A DNA stretch of 64,000 nt, from assembly GCA_009838645.1 (NCBI GenBank), contig VXRC01000001.1:109740-173739 (forward strand), read 5' to 3'. A model generated the notes under the pieces. The model saw nothing but the letters and a program-made list of their open reading frames with translations, was not told the origin of the DNA and ran no database searches. Positions 8,841 through 19,930 of the stretch are shown one piece after another. Numbering within the stretch: position 1 is the first letter of the stretch; every line of letters begins with the position of its first letter. Origin of the DNA: Gemmatimonadota bacterium. Its GTDB lineage: Bacteria; JAAXHH01. The translations under genes were made by a program, and so were the position numbers.

Positions 8841-8868
8841 TTGACTGGGCAATTAACAGTTTTACACT
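8841..8868 (+). promoter_or_regulatory. candidate sigma70-type promoter
   Basis: TTGACT (8841-8846), a 16-base spacer, then TACACT (8863-8868). It lies about 60 bases before the likely ATG of the methyltransferase at 8932 and in the AT-rich divergent gap next to the aminotransferase gene. Confidence 0.45.
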
Positions 8869-8931
8869 TTGAATACCCAGGACATTCAAGACGTAACGCG
8901 GCAACCTGTAGTTTCGATCGGGAGAGTGATC

Positions 8932-9615
8932 ATGGACCCGCGCCTGCGGCAGAGCATGAACGAGTATTACAACGAACGGGCGGCCGAGTTCGACGAAATC
9001 TACACGCTGGGCAGGCCGCCCGGTACGGTTACGGATCCGGAGCTGTACAAAGAAGAGGCCCGGTCCCTGGGACATCTCGTTCGGGAACACTGTCGCGGCA
9101 GCGTCCTGGATATCCCCTGCGGCACGGGATACTGGCTACAGTTTTACGCTGCCAACTGTTCGGCGATCACGCTCGTGGACCAGTCGGAGAATATGCTCGG
9201 GGAGGGAAGGGAGAAGACGCGCGCCCATGGCGTCGAGCCGATCACCAGGTTCGTGAAGACCGACGCCCTCGAGGTGTCGCTGGAAGATCGGTCCTACGAT
9301 GCCGTACTGGTGGGGTTCTTCCTCAGCCACGTCACGGACAGCCAGATAGACCTGTTTCTCCAAAGGCTGCGAAACGCACTGAAACCCGGCGGACGCGTTG
9401 TCATCCTGGACTCCAACTGGACGCGGTTCCGCGGATCCCGTTCCAAGGAAGGCACCACGGTACGCACGCTGAATGACGGGCGGCAATACGAGATCTACAA
9501 GCGGTACTTCGAAGGAGCAGATTTCGTACGGATGTCAGATGCCTGCGAAATGGACTTCACCGTGCAATACGAGGGAAAGGTTTACCTCGCCGTTACGGGA
9601 ACGGTGCGTGAATGA
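8932..9615 (+). CDS. class I SAM-dependent methyltransferase
   Basis: About 227 residues. Motif I is VLDIPCGTGYWLQFY, followed by TLVDQSENML (acidic residue for SAM ribose) and LKPGGRVVILDS. The N-terminus has MNEYYNERAAEFDEIY, a helix common in this family. The open frame reaches 8869, but the ATG at 8932 (MDPRLRQSM) fits both family length and the candidate promoter at 8841-8868. The stop overlaps the next gene's ATG by four bases, so translation is coupled with another methyltransferase. The substrate is unknown. Confidence 0.85.
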   Translation: MDPRLRQSMNEYYNERAAEFDEIYTLGRPPGTVTDPELYKEEARSLGHLVREHCRGSVLDIPCGTGYWLQFYAANCSAITLVDQSENMLGEGREKTRAHGVEPITRFVKTDALEVSLEDRSYDAVLVGFFLSHVTDSQIDLFLQRLRNALKPGGRVVILDSNWTRFRGSRSKEGTTVRTLNDGRQYEIYKRYFEGADFVRMSDACEMDFTVQYEGKVYLAVTGTVRE

Positions 9616-10343
9616 GCGAGAAAACGCGCGACCGGGAACCAGTGCCGGATTCGCACGACCTGGAACCGGAGAACCTGCACCGGGCGACCGTCGAGTACTA
9701 CAACCTGCGCCAGGTCCACGGCGACATGCCGCACAGGATACCTCGCGGACCCGCGCCTGATCTGCCCGCCGAACAGGCCAAGATGGTCCGGGAATCGCAG
9801 GAGGCCATGCGCGGCCGGAGGGTGCTCGAGGTTGCGAGCGGCCCGGGATCGGCGACCCGGGAAATTGCGATGACCGCGGAGTCAGTAACGGGAGTGGAGA
9901 TCGCTCCCAATATGCTGCGTATCGCCAAGGAAAACGACAACCCGCCCAACGTCAGCTATCTGGCCGGCGACGCCTTCGACCTTGGATCCATCGCGCCGGA
10001 CAAGCGTTTTGACGGTGGTTTCGCGGCGGGGTTTCTGCACACCTGTCCTTCTTCGAGATACACGGAATTTCTGCATGGCTTCCACGCACGGCTCGAGAAG
10101 AATTCTGTCGTGTTCATGCGGTCGTCCAGGCCGACAAGCCCCGATGCGGTAAGCAGGCTCTTCAGGGTCGAGGGCCACGATGACCAGTTCATGACGCGGC
10201 AGTTATCCGATGGATCCGAATACATTATGGTGGAAAACGACCCGACCGAAGAAGACCTGCAGCGCATATTCGAGCCCCTGACCACGAATCTGGACATTCA
10301 CATCGGAAACTACTGGTGGTGGATCCGGTACGAACTGCCCTGA
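9612..10343 (+). CDS. class I SAM-dependent methyltransferase
   Basis: 243 residues. A hydrophilic N-terminus of about 65 residues precedes motif I VLEVASGPGSATREIA, then GVEIAPNMLRIAKEND and YLAGDAFDL. The catalytic domain belongs to the Methyltransf_11/25 type. It overlaps the preceding methyltransferase by ATGA and is followed 9 bases later by an acetyltransferase, so this is probably a three-gene transcript. Two different methyltransferases in tandem suggest stepwise methylation of one product, but that is inference. Confidence 0.83.
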   Translation: MSEKTRDREPVPDSHDLEPENLHRATVEYYNLRQVHGDMPHRIPRGPAPDLPAEQAKMVRESQEAMRGRRVLEVASGPGSATREIAMTAESVTGVEIAPNMLRIAKENDNPPNVSYLAGDAFDLGSIAPDKRFDGGFAAGFLHTCPSSRYTEFLHGFHARLEKNSVVFMRSSRPTSPDAVSRLFRVEGHDDQFMTRQLSDGSEYIMVENDPTEEDLQRIFEPLTTNLDIHIGNYWWWIRYELP

Positions 10344-10352
10344 AGGTGCAGC

Positions 10353-11234
10353 ATGTACGACATCGTGCAACATGGCCACGCCCGTGAACTCCTCGCACGC
10401 TCCGGCACCTGCCTGGAAAAACGCGAGAGCGAGAACAACCTGCCCTACGGACTCGCGCACACGCTGGCCAGGGATCCCCGGTATTACGGCGACGAGCCTC
10501 TACTGCTTCTGAGCATCGAGGAAAGCGGAAGTCCGGTCGGCGTGGCGATCCGGACGCCGCCGCTCAGGATCGTTCTGAGCAGGTTCGACCTGGATATCGA
10601 AGCGGCCATGGACCGGCTCGTTGGATTCCTGCGCGATAATGGCGTGCAGTTTCCGGGCATCGTCGGACCCGAGTCGGAAGCGCGGTGTTTTGCGGACGCC
10701 TGGGTGAAGGCCAACCCGGGTCTCGCCGCGGCGATTGCCACGCGACTTCGGGTATTCGAGGCTCGCAGCGTCGTCGATGTGCCCCTCGCGCCGGGCAGCC
10801 TGCGCCTGGCCGAGACGGGAGATCTTGCGCTGATGGCGAAGTGGATCGAGGCGTTCTCACGGGAGGAGGCGGTCGGGGATGCATCCGTTTCTGCTGAGGC
10901 GATAGAAAAAGCGAAGAAGTATATCGGTGAAGAGAGTATGTACATCTGGGACCACGACGGACCGGTTTCGATCGCCAAAGAGTCCAGGGCCATGAAGACC
11001 GGCACGAACGTGGGTTTGGTGTACACACCACCGGAATTCCGCGGACGGGGATACGCGACTTCGTGCGTTCACCAGTTGACGAAGAAACTGCTTGCGGGCG
11101 GTTATAGATTCTGTAGCCTGTATACCGACCTTGCCAATCCCACATCCAACCACATCTACCCGAAAATCGGTTACGTGCCCCTGGGCGATACGCTCATATT
11201 CGATTTCGAATGCGCGGCAGGACTTGCCGATTAG
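10353..11234 (+). CDS. two-lobed GNAT-family N-acetyltransferase
   Basis: 293 residues. The N-terminal half (about 1-145) is a divergent GNAT-like lobe without an obvious CoA loop. The C-terminal half has a clear acetyl-CoA site, YTPPEFRGRGYATSCV (about residues 227-242), followed by SNHIYPKIGYVPLGD typical of motif B. This arrangement is seen in putative acetyltransferases that keep only the second active lobe. It follows two methyltransferase genes with a 9-base gap. Confidence 0.8.
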   Translation: MYDIVQHGHARELLARSGTCLEKRESENNLPYGLAHTLARDPRYYGDEPLLLLSIEESGSPVGVAIRTPPLRIVLSRFDLDIEAAMDRLVGFLRDNGVQFPGIVGPESEARCFADAWVKANPGLAAAIATRLRVFEARSVVDVPLAPGSLRLAETGDLALMAKWIEAFSREEAVGDASVSAEAIEKAKKYIGEESMYIWDHDGPVSIAKESRAMKTGTNVGLVYTPPEFRGRGYATSCVHQLTKKLLAGGYRFCSLYTDLANPTSNHIYPKIGYVPLGDTLIFDFECAAGLAD

Positions 11235-11335
11235 TGCCTGGTTATCCGTCGAATGGTCCGGACATCCCCATGATGATCCGGCTGCGCCTTGTCATGCCGG
11301 GATAATGAGCCATGCCGAAATAAGGAGTACAGGTT

Positions 11336-12172
11336 ATGGACCGCAAACTGACCGAGCAGCAGCTCGCTTTCTTTGATACCTTCGGATACCTGGGTTTTCC
11401 GGGTCTACTTGCCGATCGTATCGACGAGATCATCAACGCCTACGAGGAGGTCTGGGCAGAACGCGGAGGCGGGCACCACGGACGGCCTCATGACGGCAAG
11501 GAACGCTCCTGCATCGTACCGTTCATCGACCAGCACGAACGCCTTTCCTCGTTGTTGGACGACGAACGAATCCGTGGAATCGCGGTCAGTCTGCTGGGCG
11601 ACGATTTCAACTATATGGGCAGCGACGGCAACTACTACGCCGGCGATACGAGGTGGCACTCGGACGGATGGCATCCCGAAATCCTGCATATCAAAATCGC
11701 TTTTTACCTGGATACGTTAACGCGGGACACCGGCTGCCTGCGCGTCATTCCCGGCAGCCACAGGCGGGATGACGTCTACGCGGACGCACTGCAGGAGCAC
11801 GTGGGAGAGAGTTCGTCTCTGTGGGATACGGATCCGCGGGACGTGCCGGCGGTGGCGCTGGAGACCTGGCCGGGCGACATCGTCTGTTTCAACCACAATA
11901 CCAAGCACGCCTCGTTCGGCGGCGGGACGCACCGACGGATGTTCACCATGAACCTGTGCCAGCGCTATCCCGAGCGTCTCATCCCGGAACTGCGCGATTA
12001 CATCAGCGGCGCTTCCCGATTCTGGCTGGACGAAGCGTACGGCCCGGCGATGCTTCGAACCGCTTCTCCCGACCGCATGCGTCACCTCGAGCAGGTCATG
12101 GCCAATGACGATCATCTGCCGGAATTAAGCCGCCAGGCCCGGGAAACCATGAGCGAACCGTCGCGGGGCTGA
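11336..12172 (+). CDS. phytanoyl-CoA dioxygenase (PhyH) family protein
   Basis: 278 residues of the non-haem Fe(II)/2-oxoglutarate oxygenase type. The HxD half of the facial triad is WHSDGW (His108, Asp110), the distal His is His191 in TKHASFGG, and THRR (about 199-201) supplies the arginine that binds 2-oxoglutarate. All three metal ligands are present, so it should be active as a hydroxylase, but the substrate is unknown. A second, distant PhyH protein lies at 42817-43611. It ends five bases from the convergent creatininase-family gene. Confidence 0.85.
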   Translation: MDRKLTEQQLAFFDTFGYLGFPGLLADRIDEIINAYEEVWAERGGGHHGRPHDGKERSCIVPFIDQHERLSSLLDDERIRGIAVSLLGDDFNYMGSDGNYYAGDTRWHSDGWHPEILHIKIAFYLDTLTRDTGCLRVIPGSHRRDDVYADALQEHVGESSSLWDTDPRDVPAVALETWPGDIVCFNHNTKHASFGGGTHRRMFTMNLCQRYPERLIPELRDYISGASRFWLDEAYGPAMLRTASPDRMRHLEQVMANDDHLPELSRQARETMSEPSRG

Positions 12173-12176
12173 TCCC

Positions 12177-13031
12177 CTAGGTCATCTTCCACTTCGTATT
12201 GGGTACATCCCCGTGCTGTACGCGCCGCGCCAGTATGGGTGTTCCGCGCAACTCCCGGATCAGTTCGATCACGCCGTTGATGGCGGCCTCCAGGAACTGC
12301 TCACCCTTCTCTTTCGTCGCCTTGGTGGCGTCCCCCATGACCCCGCTGGGTGAAACCGAGCTCCAGTAGGGCACCAGGCGGGCGTCGGATCCGTCGGGAT
12401 GCCCGCCGGCCAGGAGGTCCGTCTTGAAACTGTCGGGCAGCGGGCTCCGGTTGTCCACGGCCTTGTCCATCTCGACCAGGTCCGGCTTCAGGGCGAGGTA
12501 GAGCGACGTCTCGTATTCCCCGCCGTGGGACGTCCCGCCGTAGTCCGAATCACGGAGCGCATTACCCGTCTCCCTCGCCAGCCTCAGTCCCCAGTGGTTT
12601 GCACTGGCGCACAGGACACGTCCTTCGAAATCGATCACGGACAGGCGGGCGGCCAGGTCGAGGGGCGAGGTGTTGCTCCCGTGGCCGTTGATGATCAGGA
12701 TGCGCTTGAAACCGTGATAGGCCAGACTGCAGCACACGTCCCGGACGTAGTTGATGAAAGTGTCCCACCGGATGGTGATCGTCCCGTGGAAATCCATGTG
12801 ATGGGGGCTGTAGCCGTGGGTCACCGGCGGGGCGAGGACGACCTCTTCTGGGATGCGGGCCGCGGCGCGCCGGCAGATCTCCGTCGCCAGGACCACGTCG
12901 ACGTCTACCGGCAGATGGGGTCCGTGGTCCTCGTAGGTCGCCACCGGCAGGAGGGCGACCCGGTCCTGGGCCGCGGCGTCTCTGACCTCGTTCCAGATCA
13001 TCTCCGCGTAGTCATACTTGACCGATGCCAT
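12177..13031 (-). CDS. creatininase-family metal-dependent amidohydrolase
   Basis: 284 residues. The family signature is clear: LLPVATYEDHGPHLPVDVD (metal-binding Glu-Asp-His region), THGYSPHHMDFHGTITI, and LIINGHGSNTSPL, where the usual second GG is SN. Members hydrolyse cyclic or linear amides (creatinine, mycofactocin precursor, 2-amino-5-formylamino pyrimidine phosphate) with two metal ions. The ATG at 13031 is preceded by AAGGAGG with 5-base spacing. It is the last gene of the minus-strand hut cluster, 39 bases after hutF, which suggests action on a histidine-breakdown intermediate, for example as a stand-in for the missing N-formylglutamate deformylase. Confidence 0.85.
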   Translation of the reverse strand: MASVKYDYAEMIWNEVRDAAAQDRVALLPVATYEDHGPHLPVDVDVVLATEICRRAAARIPEEVVLAPPVTHGYSPHHMDFHGTITIRWDTFINYVRDVCCSLAYHGFKRILIINGHGSNTSPLDLAARLSVIDFEGRVLCASANHWGLRLARETGNALRDSDYGGTSHGGEYETSLYLALKPDLVEMDKAVDNRSPLPDSFKTDLLAGGHPDGSDARLVPYWSSVSPSGVMGDATKATKEKGEQFLEAAINGVIELIRELRGTPILARRVQHGDVPNTKWKMT

Positions 13032-13070
13032 CAAGGCCTCCTTTCGTTTCGTTCGCCCATCATTCTTTAC

Positions 13071-14318
13071 TTAAATTAACTCCAGTTTACGCAACGATTT
13101 GCGGTACAGCGCCAACGTCTCTTCGTATTGGGCGTGTCGGCCCTCGGCGATGATCTGTCTCCCCGCGACGACGACGGATTTCACCGCCCGCGGCGTGGCG
13201 CCGAAGAGGATCGCGTCAGGAGCGAGATCCGGGTCGATGGCGGCGATGGACGGATCGTCGGGATCCAGGTGGACTCGATCCTCCTGCCAATGTGCTTCCA
13301 ATCCACTGGCTGCGTAGCCCTGTCTCGTGGACGCGTCCAGCAGCACCGGCGCTTCCGTCGCGGCGTGTCGTATCTCCAGGCGTGACCGTTCGTCCAGTTC
13401 CACGGCCCTGATTTCTTCGAAGGCGTTCTCGCAGGCGTGACTGTCCACGCCGACGCAGAGCCGCGCGCCGGCGTCAAGCAGTCCGGACGTGGGCGGGAGT
13501 CCGTCGCCGAGATCTCTTTCCGTGGTACGGCATATGCACACGAAAGCGTGGTTTTCGCCCAGTGCGGAGACTTCCGCGTCCTCCAGGTGCGTGGCGTGCA
13601 CGGCCACGAAGCGCGGGGACAGCACACCTTCATTGGAAAGCAACGAAACGGGCGTCGTCCCGTGCTCCGCCCTGCATTCCTCCAGCTCGCCGCGTTGTTC
13701 GCTGACGTGCATGTGGAAAGGGAGCGCGTATTCATCCGCGTACGCCGCCAGCGTCCGGATATCGGAGATCGGCACCGCCCGGACACTATGGGCGGCCGCG
13801 GCCACGGTTACGTGTGGATCGTCTCCGTAACGCGACCTCAGGTCATCCAGGTCCTGGAGTACGTGATCGATCGACGGGTCGATGAATCGTTCCTGCGCGG
13901 GCACCGCGGACTGCCGGAAACCGGCCCGAAGGTAGGCCGTTCGGATCACGCAGATGCGGATACCGACATCCCGGGCCGCGCGAACCACGGCGCCCGCCAG
14001 TTCGGTGCGATCCGCATAGGGCCGCCCGCCGGGACCGTGATGCACGTAATGGAACTCGCCCACGGCCGTGACGCCGGACATCCCCAGCTCGGTATAGGCG
14101 AAACGCGAAATCGCGTACAGGTCGTCCGGTCCGATCCCCTGGACCAGCCGGTACATTTCGTCCCGCCAGCCCCGGAAGGTGCCGGCCCGCGTCGTGCGCC
14201 GCTGGGTCCGCCCGCGGAGGGCGCGCTGGAAGGCGTGGGAGTGGGCCGAAGCCAGGCCGGGCATGATCCAGCGGCCGGCTTCGAATCGAATCGCAGGCGC
14301 ATCGTTCCCTGGGTTCAT
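13071..14318 (-). CDS. hutF: formimidoylglutamate deiminase
   Basis: 415-residue amidohydrolase-superfamily enzyme that converts N-formimino-L-glutamate to N-formyl-L-glutamate and ammonia. The family-specific sequence HSHAFQRALRGRTQ (about residues 26-39) contains the metal HxH, and the later FHMHVSEQ, AVHATHL and GVDSHACENAFEE segments carry the remaining ligands. The N-terminus is short: only about 25 residues precede HSHAF, where HutF proteins usually have 50 or more, so part of the first beta-sandwich is missing. The ATG overlaps the hutI stop by four bases. Confidence 0.88.
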   Translation of the reverse strand: MNPGNDAPAIRFEAGRWIMPGLASAHSHAFQRALRGRTQRRTTRAGTFRGWRDEMYRLVQGIGPDDLYAISRFAYTELGMSGVTAVGEFHYVHHGPGGRPYADRTELAGAVVRAARDVGIRICVIRTAYLRAGFRQSAVPAQERFIDPSIDHVLQDLDDLRSRYGDDPHVTVAAAAHSVRAVPISDIRTLAAYADEYALPFHMHVSEQRGELEECRAEHGTTPVSLLSNEGVLSPRFVAVHATHLEDAEVSALGENHAFVCICRTTERDLGDGLPPTSGLLDAGARLCVGVDSHACENAFEEIRAVELDERSRLEIRHAATEAPVLLDASTRQGYAASGLEAHWQEDRVHLDPDDPSIAAIDPDLAPDAILFGATPRAVKSVVVAGRQIIAEGRHAQYEETLALYRKSLRKLELI

Positions 14319-15598
14319 AGGCTCATTACTCGCCCCCGCTTGATCACGGTTTGCACCGGATTTCCACCGAAAAAATAGGGGATATGCCGATAATCTCCCG
14401 CCTTCAATACGAGTATATCGGCCCGTTTGTCGACTTCGATAGAACCCGCCTCCTCGCCCTCCCCGATCGCGTGGGCCGCGTTGATGGTGGACGCGTTCAA
14501 CGCTTCCGCGGGGGTGAGCCGCTGGTACCTGCAGGCGATGGCCATGACCGCGGGCATGGATGGACAGGGCGCGGAACCAGGGTTCAGGTCGGTGGCGAGA
14601 GCCACGGCGGCGCCTGCGTCCATCATCGCCCGGGCGTCGGCATAGTCCGCCATGCCCAGGTTGAAGTTGACGGCCGGAAGCGGTACTGCGATGGTGCCGG
14701 ATTCGCCGAGTGCCTCTATTTCGGCGCGGTCCGTCACGTCGAGATGGTCCACCGAAGCGGCGCCGAGTTCAAGGGCCATGGAAACGCCACCGTAACTATT
14801 GAACTGGTCCACGTGTATCTTCGTCTTGAAACCGGCTTCGATCCCGGCTACCAGCACGCCACGAGACTGGTCGAGATCGAAGGCGTGATCTTCGCAGAAC
14901 ACGTCGACGTACATGGGAACGCCGCGCGCCGCGAACCGGGACGATGCATACCAGGCCGCGGCTTTTGGCAGGATCTCGTCGATGACGCACCGCGTGTACG
15001 CTTCGGCATTCCCTTCGAATTCGGCAGGCACGGCGTGGGCGCCCAGGAACGTGGGTACGATATCGCAGGGATGGTCGCGGTCGAGCCCTTCGATGACCTG
15101 GAGCATCTTCAGTTCGTCGGACGCACTCAGGCCATAACCGGTCTTGATCTCCGCGGTTGTGGTGCCCAGCGCCAGCATTTCGTCGAGCCGGGCTGCGGCG
15201 GAGCGCGCGAGTTCGTCCACGGATGCCGCCCGCGTATGCCGGACGGTACTGACGATACCCCCACCCGCCGCCATGATTTCCAGGTACGAAGCGCCCTTGA
15301 TCCGCAGTTCGAATTCCGCCGCCCGGTCTCCACCGAAGACCGTATGGGTATGGGCGTCCACGAAACCGGGACAAACGGCCCGGCCCGTGCAGTCGATCAC
15401 ACGTTCGGCCGTAAATGTCCCGTCCAGTTGCGTGGCTGGGGCGGCCGCCACGATCCGACCGTCTTTGACCGCCACGGCGCCGCACTCGATCACGCCGGCG
15501 TCCGCCATGGCCGTCCCGCGCTTCGGTCCGTGCGATGCGCAGGTCACGACCTGTTCCGCGTTGTGGAGGTACAGATCGACGGATTCCATGTTTCCCAT
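14315..15598 (-). CDS. hutI: imidazolonepropionase
   Basis: 427 residues, the usual HutI length. It hydrolyses 4-imidazolone-5-propanoate to N-formimino-L-glutamate, step three of histidine degradation. Evidence includes the metal site DAHTHTVFGGDRAAEFELR, the family-specific EIKTGYGLSASDELKML, TFLGAHAVPAEF, the KIHVDQFNSYGG His ligand and ATDLNPGSAPCPSM near the C-terminus. It is preceded by hutH and overlaps hutF by four bases, so it is translated in a coupled operon. Confidence 0.95.
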   Translation of the reverse strand: MGNMESVDLYLHNAEQVVTCASHGPKRGTAMADAGVIECGAVAVKDGRIVAAAPATQLDGTFTAERVIDCTGRAVCPGFVDAHTHTVFGGDRAAEFELRIKGASYLEIMAAGGGIVSTVRHTRAASVDELARSAAARLDEMLALGTTTAEIKTGYGLSASDELKMLQVIEGLDRDHPCDIVPTFLGAHAVPAEFEGNAEAYTRCVIDEILPKAAAWYASSRFAARGVPMYVDVFCEDHAFDLDQSRGVLVAGIEAGFKTKIHVDQFNSYGGVSMALELGAASVDHLDVTDRAEIEALGESGTIAVPLPAVNFNLGMADYADARAMMDAGAAVALATDLNPGSAPCPSMPAVMAIACRYQRLTPAEALNASTINAAHAIGEGEEAGSIEVDKRADILVLKAGDYRHIPYFFGGNPVQTVIKRGRVMSL

Positions 15599-15675
15599 CT
15601 TACGAAACGGCGGCGATCATCGAACCGGATTCTACGGTCTTGCCGGGACGCGTTCGACCCGTGGTGGTAATAGGA

Positions 15676-17259
15676 TCAGTCCAGCGTTGGCCCGGGGACT
15701 TCCACCTTCTCTCCGACCGCGGCGACCACGTCGCCCTTAGCGACGAGTTCTCGTATGGATTCAAATAGCGGAGAAAGCGGGACGTCGCGGTCGAGGAAGG
15801 GGACATGCCGGCGAATCAACCGGTATGCCAGGCCGGTACCGGCGCCCAGCGCTTCCGGGGTGATTCCGGGTTCCCTGCATCTGAAATCGATGGCCTGGGC
15901 CGCGGCGATCAACTCGATGGCGACGATGGTCTCTACGTTCTCCACCACCTGAAGCGTGTGGTGCACCGACGCCGCGCCCATGCTCACGTGGTCTTCCGTG
16001 TTGGCGCCGCTCGGAATGGAGTCGGCGCTGGCCGGGTGGGCCAGCACCTTGTTCTCCGACGCCAGGGCCGCCGCCGTGTATTGGGCGAGCATCAGGCCGC
16101 TTTCCAGTCCGCCGTGGTCCGTGAGGAACATGGGCAAAATGCCTTCGTTGGAATCGGCGTCCACGAGCCGGGCCGAACGCCGCTCGCTCATGTTGCCCAT
16201 GTCCGCGAGCGCCAGCTTCATGCTGTCCATGGCGACGGCAATGGGTTCGCCGTGGAAATTGCCCGCGCTGATGACTTCCGCGTCGTCGGGATCGTCACCG
16301 GCGAAGACCAGCGGATTGTCGTTCGCGGCGTTCAGTTCGATGCCCACGACCCATCGGGCGTAATCGATCGTGTCCCTGACCGTGCCGTGTACCTGGGGGA
16401 CGCAGCGCAGCGTATAGGGATCCTGGACGTTGCCCGGATTGTCGGAACGCAGCAGCCGGCTGCCGTGCAGGATGTCCCGCAGGTATCCCGCGCAGGCGAT
16501 CTGCCGGGGGTGGGGCCGTATGGCGTGCACCCGCGCGTCGTAGGCGCGGTCGGTGCCTGACAGCGCTTCCAGGGTCATGGCGGCGGCGATGTCCGCCGTG
16601 AGGGCCAGGTAAGTCGCCCGGTGGACCAGCAGGGCCCCGAGGCCGGCCATGAGCGTGGTGCCGTTCGTAAGGGCCAGACCTTCCTTGGCGCCCAGGATTA
16701 CGGGCCGGAGGCCTGCTTCTTGCAGCGCGGACGCGCCGTCGAGACGACGGGACCGGTACATGGCCTCGCCTTCGCCGATAAGCACCAGGGACATGTGGGC
16801 CAGGGTCGCCAGGTCGCCGCTCGCGCCGAGGGATCCACGTCCGGGTATGCAGGGATGCACGCCCGCGTTCAGCATATCCACCATCAGTTGCACGACTTCG
16901 GTCCGGATGCCTGAATAGCCCATGGCGAGCGTATTGGCCCGGATAACCAGCATGGCCCGCACGGTCTCCTCGTCCAGTTCCGGACCGGTCCCGGCCGCGT
17001 GGCTCCGGATCAGGTTCAACTGCAGTTCGGCGACCTGGCCGGCCGAGATCAGCTTGTCCTTGAACCGGCCGAACCCCGTGGTGATGCCGTAGGCGATCCG
17101 CCCTTCCGAGACCAGGCGGTCCACGACCTCCCGGGACCGTTCCATGCGGGGAATAGCATCGGGGTGTACGGCAACCGAACGGCCCCGTGAGACGGCGACC
17201 ACGTCGTCTATGGTGAGATCGTGGCCGGTGAGGGCCAGGGAGTTCCGGGAATCAGCCAT
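15676..17259 (-). CDS. hutH: histidine ammonia-lyase
   Basis: 527 residues. It deaminates L-histidine to urocanate, the first step of the pathway. The Ala-Ser-Gly triad (about residues 146-148) in GSLGASGDLATLAHM cyclises into the MIO electrophile; YGITTGFG near residue 57 and the late NQDHVSMG-like segment (here NTEDHVSMGA) match the family. Length is slightly above the usual 500-515. It lies 22 bases after hutU and 77 bases before hutI. Confidence 0.95.
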   Translation of the reverse strand: MADSRNSLALTGHDLTIDDVVAVSRGRSVAVHPDAIPRMERSREVVDRLVSEGRIAYGITTGFGRFKDKLISAGQVAELQLNLIRSHAAGTGPELDEETVRAMLVIRANTLAMGYSGIRTEVVQLMVDMLNAGVHPCIPGRGSLGASGDLATLAHMSLVLIGEGEAMYRSRRLDGASALQEAGLRPVILGAKEGLALTNGTTLMAGLGALLVHRATYLALTADIAAAMTLEALSGTDRAYDARVHAIRPHPRQIACAGYLRDILHGSRLLRSDNPGNVQDPYTLRCVPQVHGTVRDTIDYARWVVGIELNAANDNPLVFAGDDPDDAEVISAGNFHGEPIAVAMDSMKLALADMGNMSERRSARLVDADSNEGILPMFLTDHGGLESGLMLAQYTAAALASENKVLAHPASADSIPSGANTEDHVSMGAASVHHTLQVVENVETIVAIELIAAAQAIDFRCREPGITPEALGAGTGLAYRLIRRHVPFLDRDVPLSPLFESIRELVAKGDVVAAVGEKVEVPGPTLD

Positions 17260-17281
17260 ATCCGACCACCGCTTCCGGTAT

Positions 17282-18939
<1,658 letters not shown>

Positions 18940-18967
<28 letters not shown>

Positions 18968-19614
18968 TTTTCGTAGGAGAAATCGGGGCTGTTGATCATG
19001 TCGAAGTGGGACCGTTCCCAGGTCCTGATCTCATTCGCTTTTCTAAGGGTGTCTTCCGCGATTTCGAGCGGGATCTTCACCACGCCGTCCACGTCGGCGA
19101 GCAGCAGGTCGCCGGTCTGCACGAGCAACTGTCCGGCCACCAGAGGACGGCCGACGGCCCGCACGTTGAAGGGGCCATGGCCGGATACCGTGCCGAGGCC
19201 CCATATGGGCAGGCCCGCCGCCCGGATGCCCTCGAGATCGCGGACGCAGCCTTCGACCACGGCGCCCACTACGCCGAGCTTCCTGTGGATATGCGCCATG
19301 CCGTCTCCGAAGAGGGCCGCGCGCTTCGGACGGGTGTCGACATCCTTCATCACCGCGATCATGGGACCCGGCGTCTCGTTCAGCACGTCGTAGTAGTCGG
19401 GCCAGCTCATATTGGCCGGCGTGGCGTCCAGCGGGGTGACCTCTGAAGTCACGGCGTACCCGATCACGGCGCCGAATTCAGGCGTCAGGTACTGAATCTC
19501 CGGTCCGGTGTAATCGTCATTCGAAACGCCCTGCACTTTCTCCACGGCGTTGTAAACCGTGGCCGAGTCGAATTCGGCCAGACCGTTCAATACGGCATCG
19601 TCTACACGGGTCAT
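18940..19614 (-). CDS. RraA-like family protein (aldolase/regulator fold)
   Basis: About 224 residues. The segment [16 protein letters not shown] carries the family's Gly-x-x-Asp/Glu-Gly-x-x-Arg-Asp site, and [20 protein letters not shown] is typical of the C-terminus. Family members are either RNase E regulators (RraA) or metal-dependent aldolases and decarboxylases acting on 4-hydroxy-4-methyl-2-oxoglutarate and oxaloacetate. An open frame extends to 19851, but the ATG at 19614 with AAGGAGCT just upstream and the family start at MTRVDD is preferred. As first gene of the hut operon it is more likely catabolic than an RNase regulator. Confidence 0.8.
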
Positions 19615-19930
19615 CCCAGTAGCTCCTTTAAATTGAAGAAATGCAACAATCGGACGTATAAAGACGTCACAGAAGGAAGGGGTTGTTGAACCGTAGGCCC
19701 CACGGGCTAAAATCGACCGGGAAGAGCCAGAAATCAAGGGAAATACACCGCCGGTCCACCGTCTCCCGGGGCCGGTCGCGGCATACGTGTCGACTTTCCC
19801 CAGGTCCGTTACCCAGGCATCGCCGGGTCGATGCAAATACGTTGACAGCAACGCTGATTCTTCTCATTTTTGGCATGTACGGCCTGCTTCTACGGCATGT
19901 CAGAACAAGAATCGTTTACAGGAGGTATTT
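19615..19930. other. divergent promoter region between the hut cluster and the DUF2911 gene
   Basis: 316 bases separating two divergently transcribed genes. It should hold promoters in both directions. A TTGACA at 19842-19847 points toward the plus-strand gene. I saw no convincing coding frame, RNA or large inverted repeat. Confidence 0.5.
19842..19870 (+). promoter_or_regulatory. candidate promoter of the DUF2911 gene
   Basis: TTGACA at 19842-19847 is a perfect -35 box; at 17-base spacing the -10 is only CATTTT (19865-19870), three of six matches. It lies about 60 bases before the start codon at 19931. Confidence 0.35.

Noticed and set aside
14351..15670. 439-residue plus-strand frame opposite hutI
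   Set aside because: Antisense to an unmistakable imidazolonepropionase.
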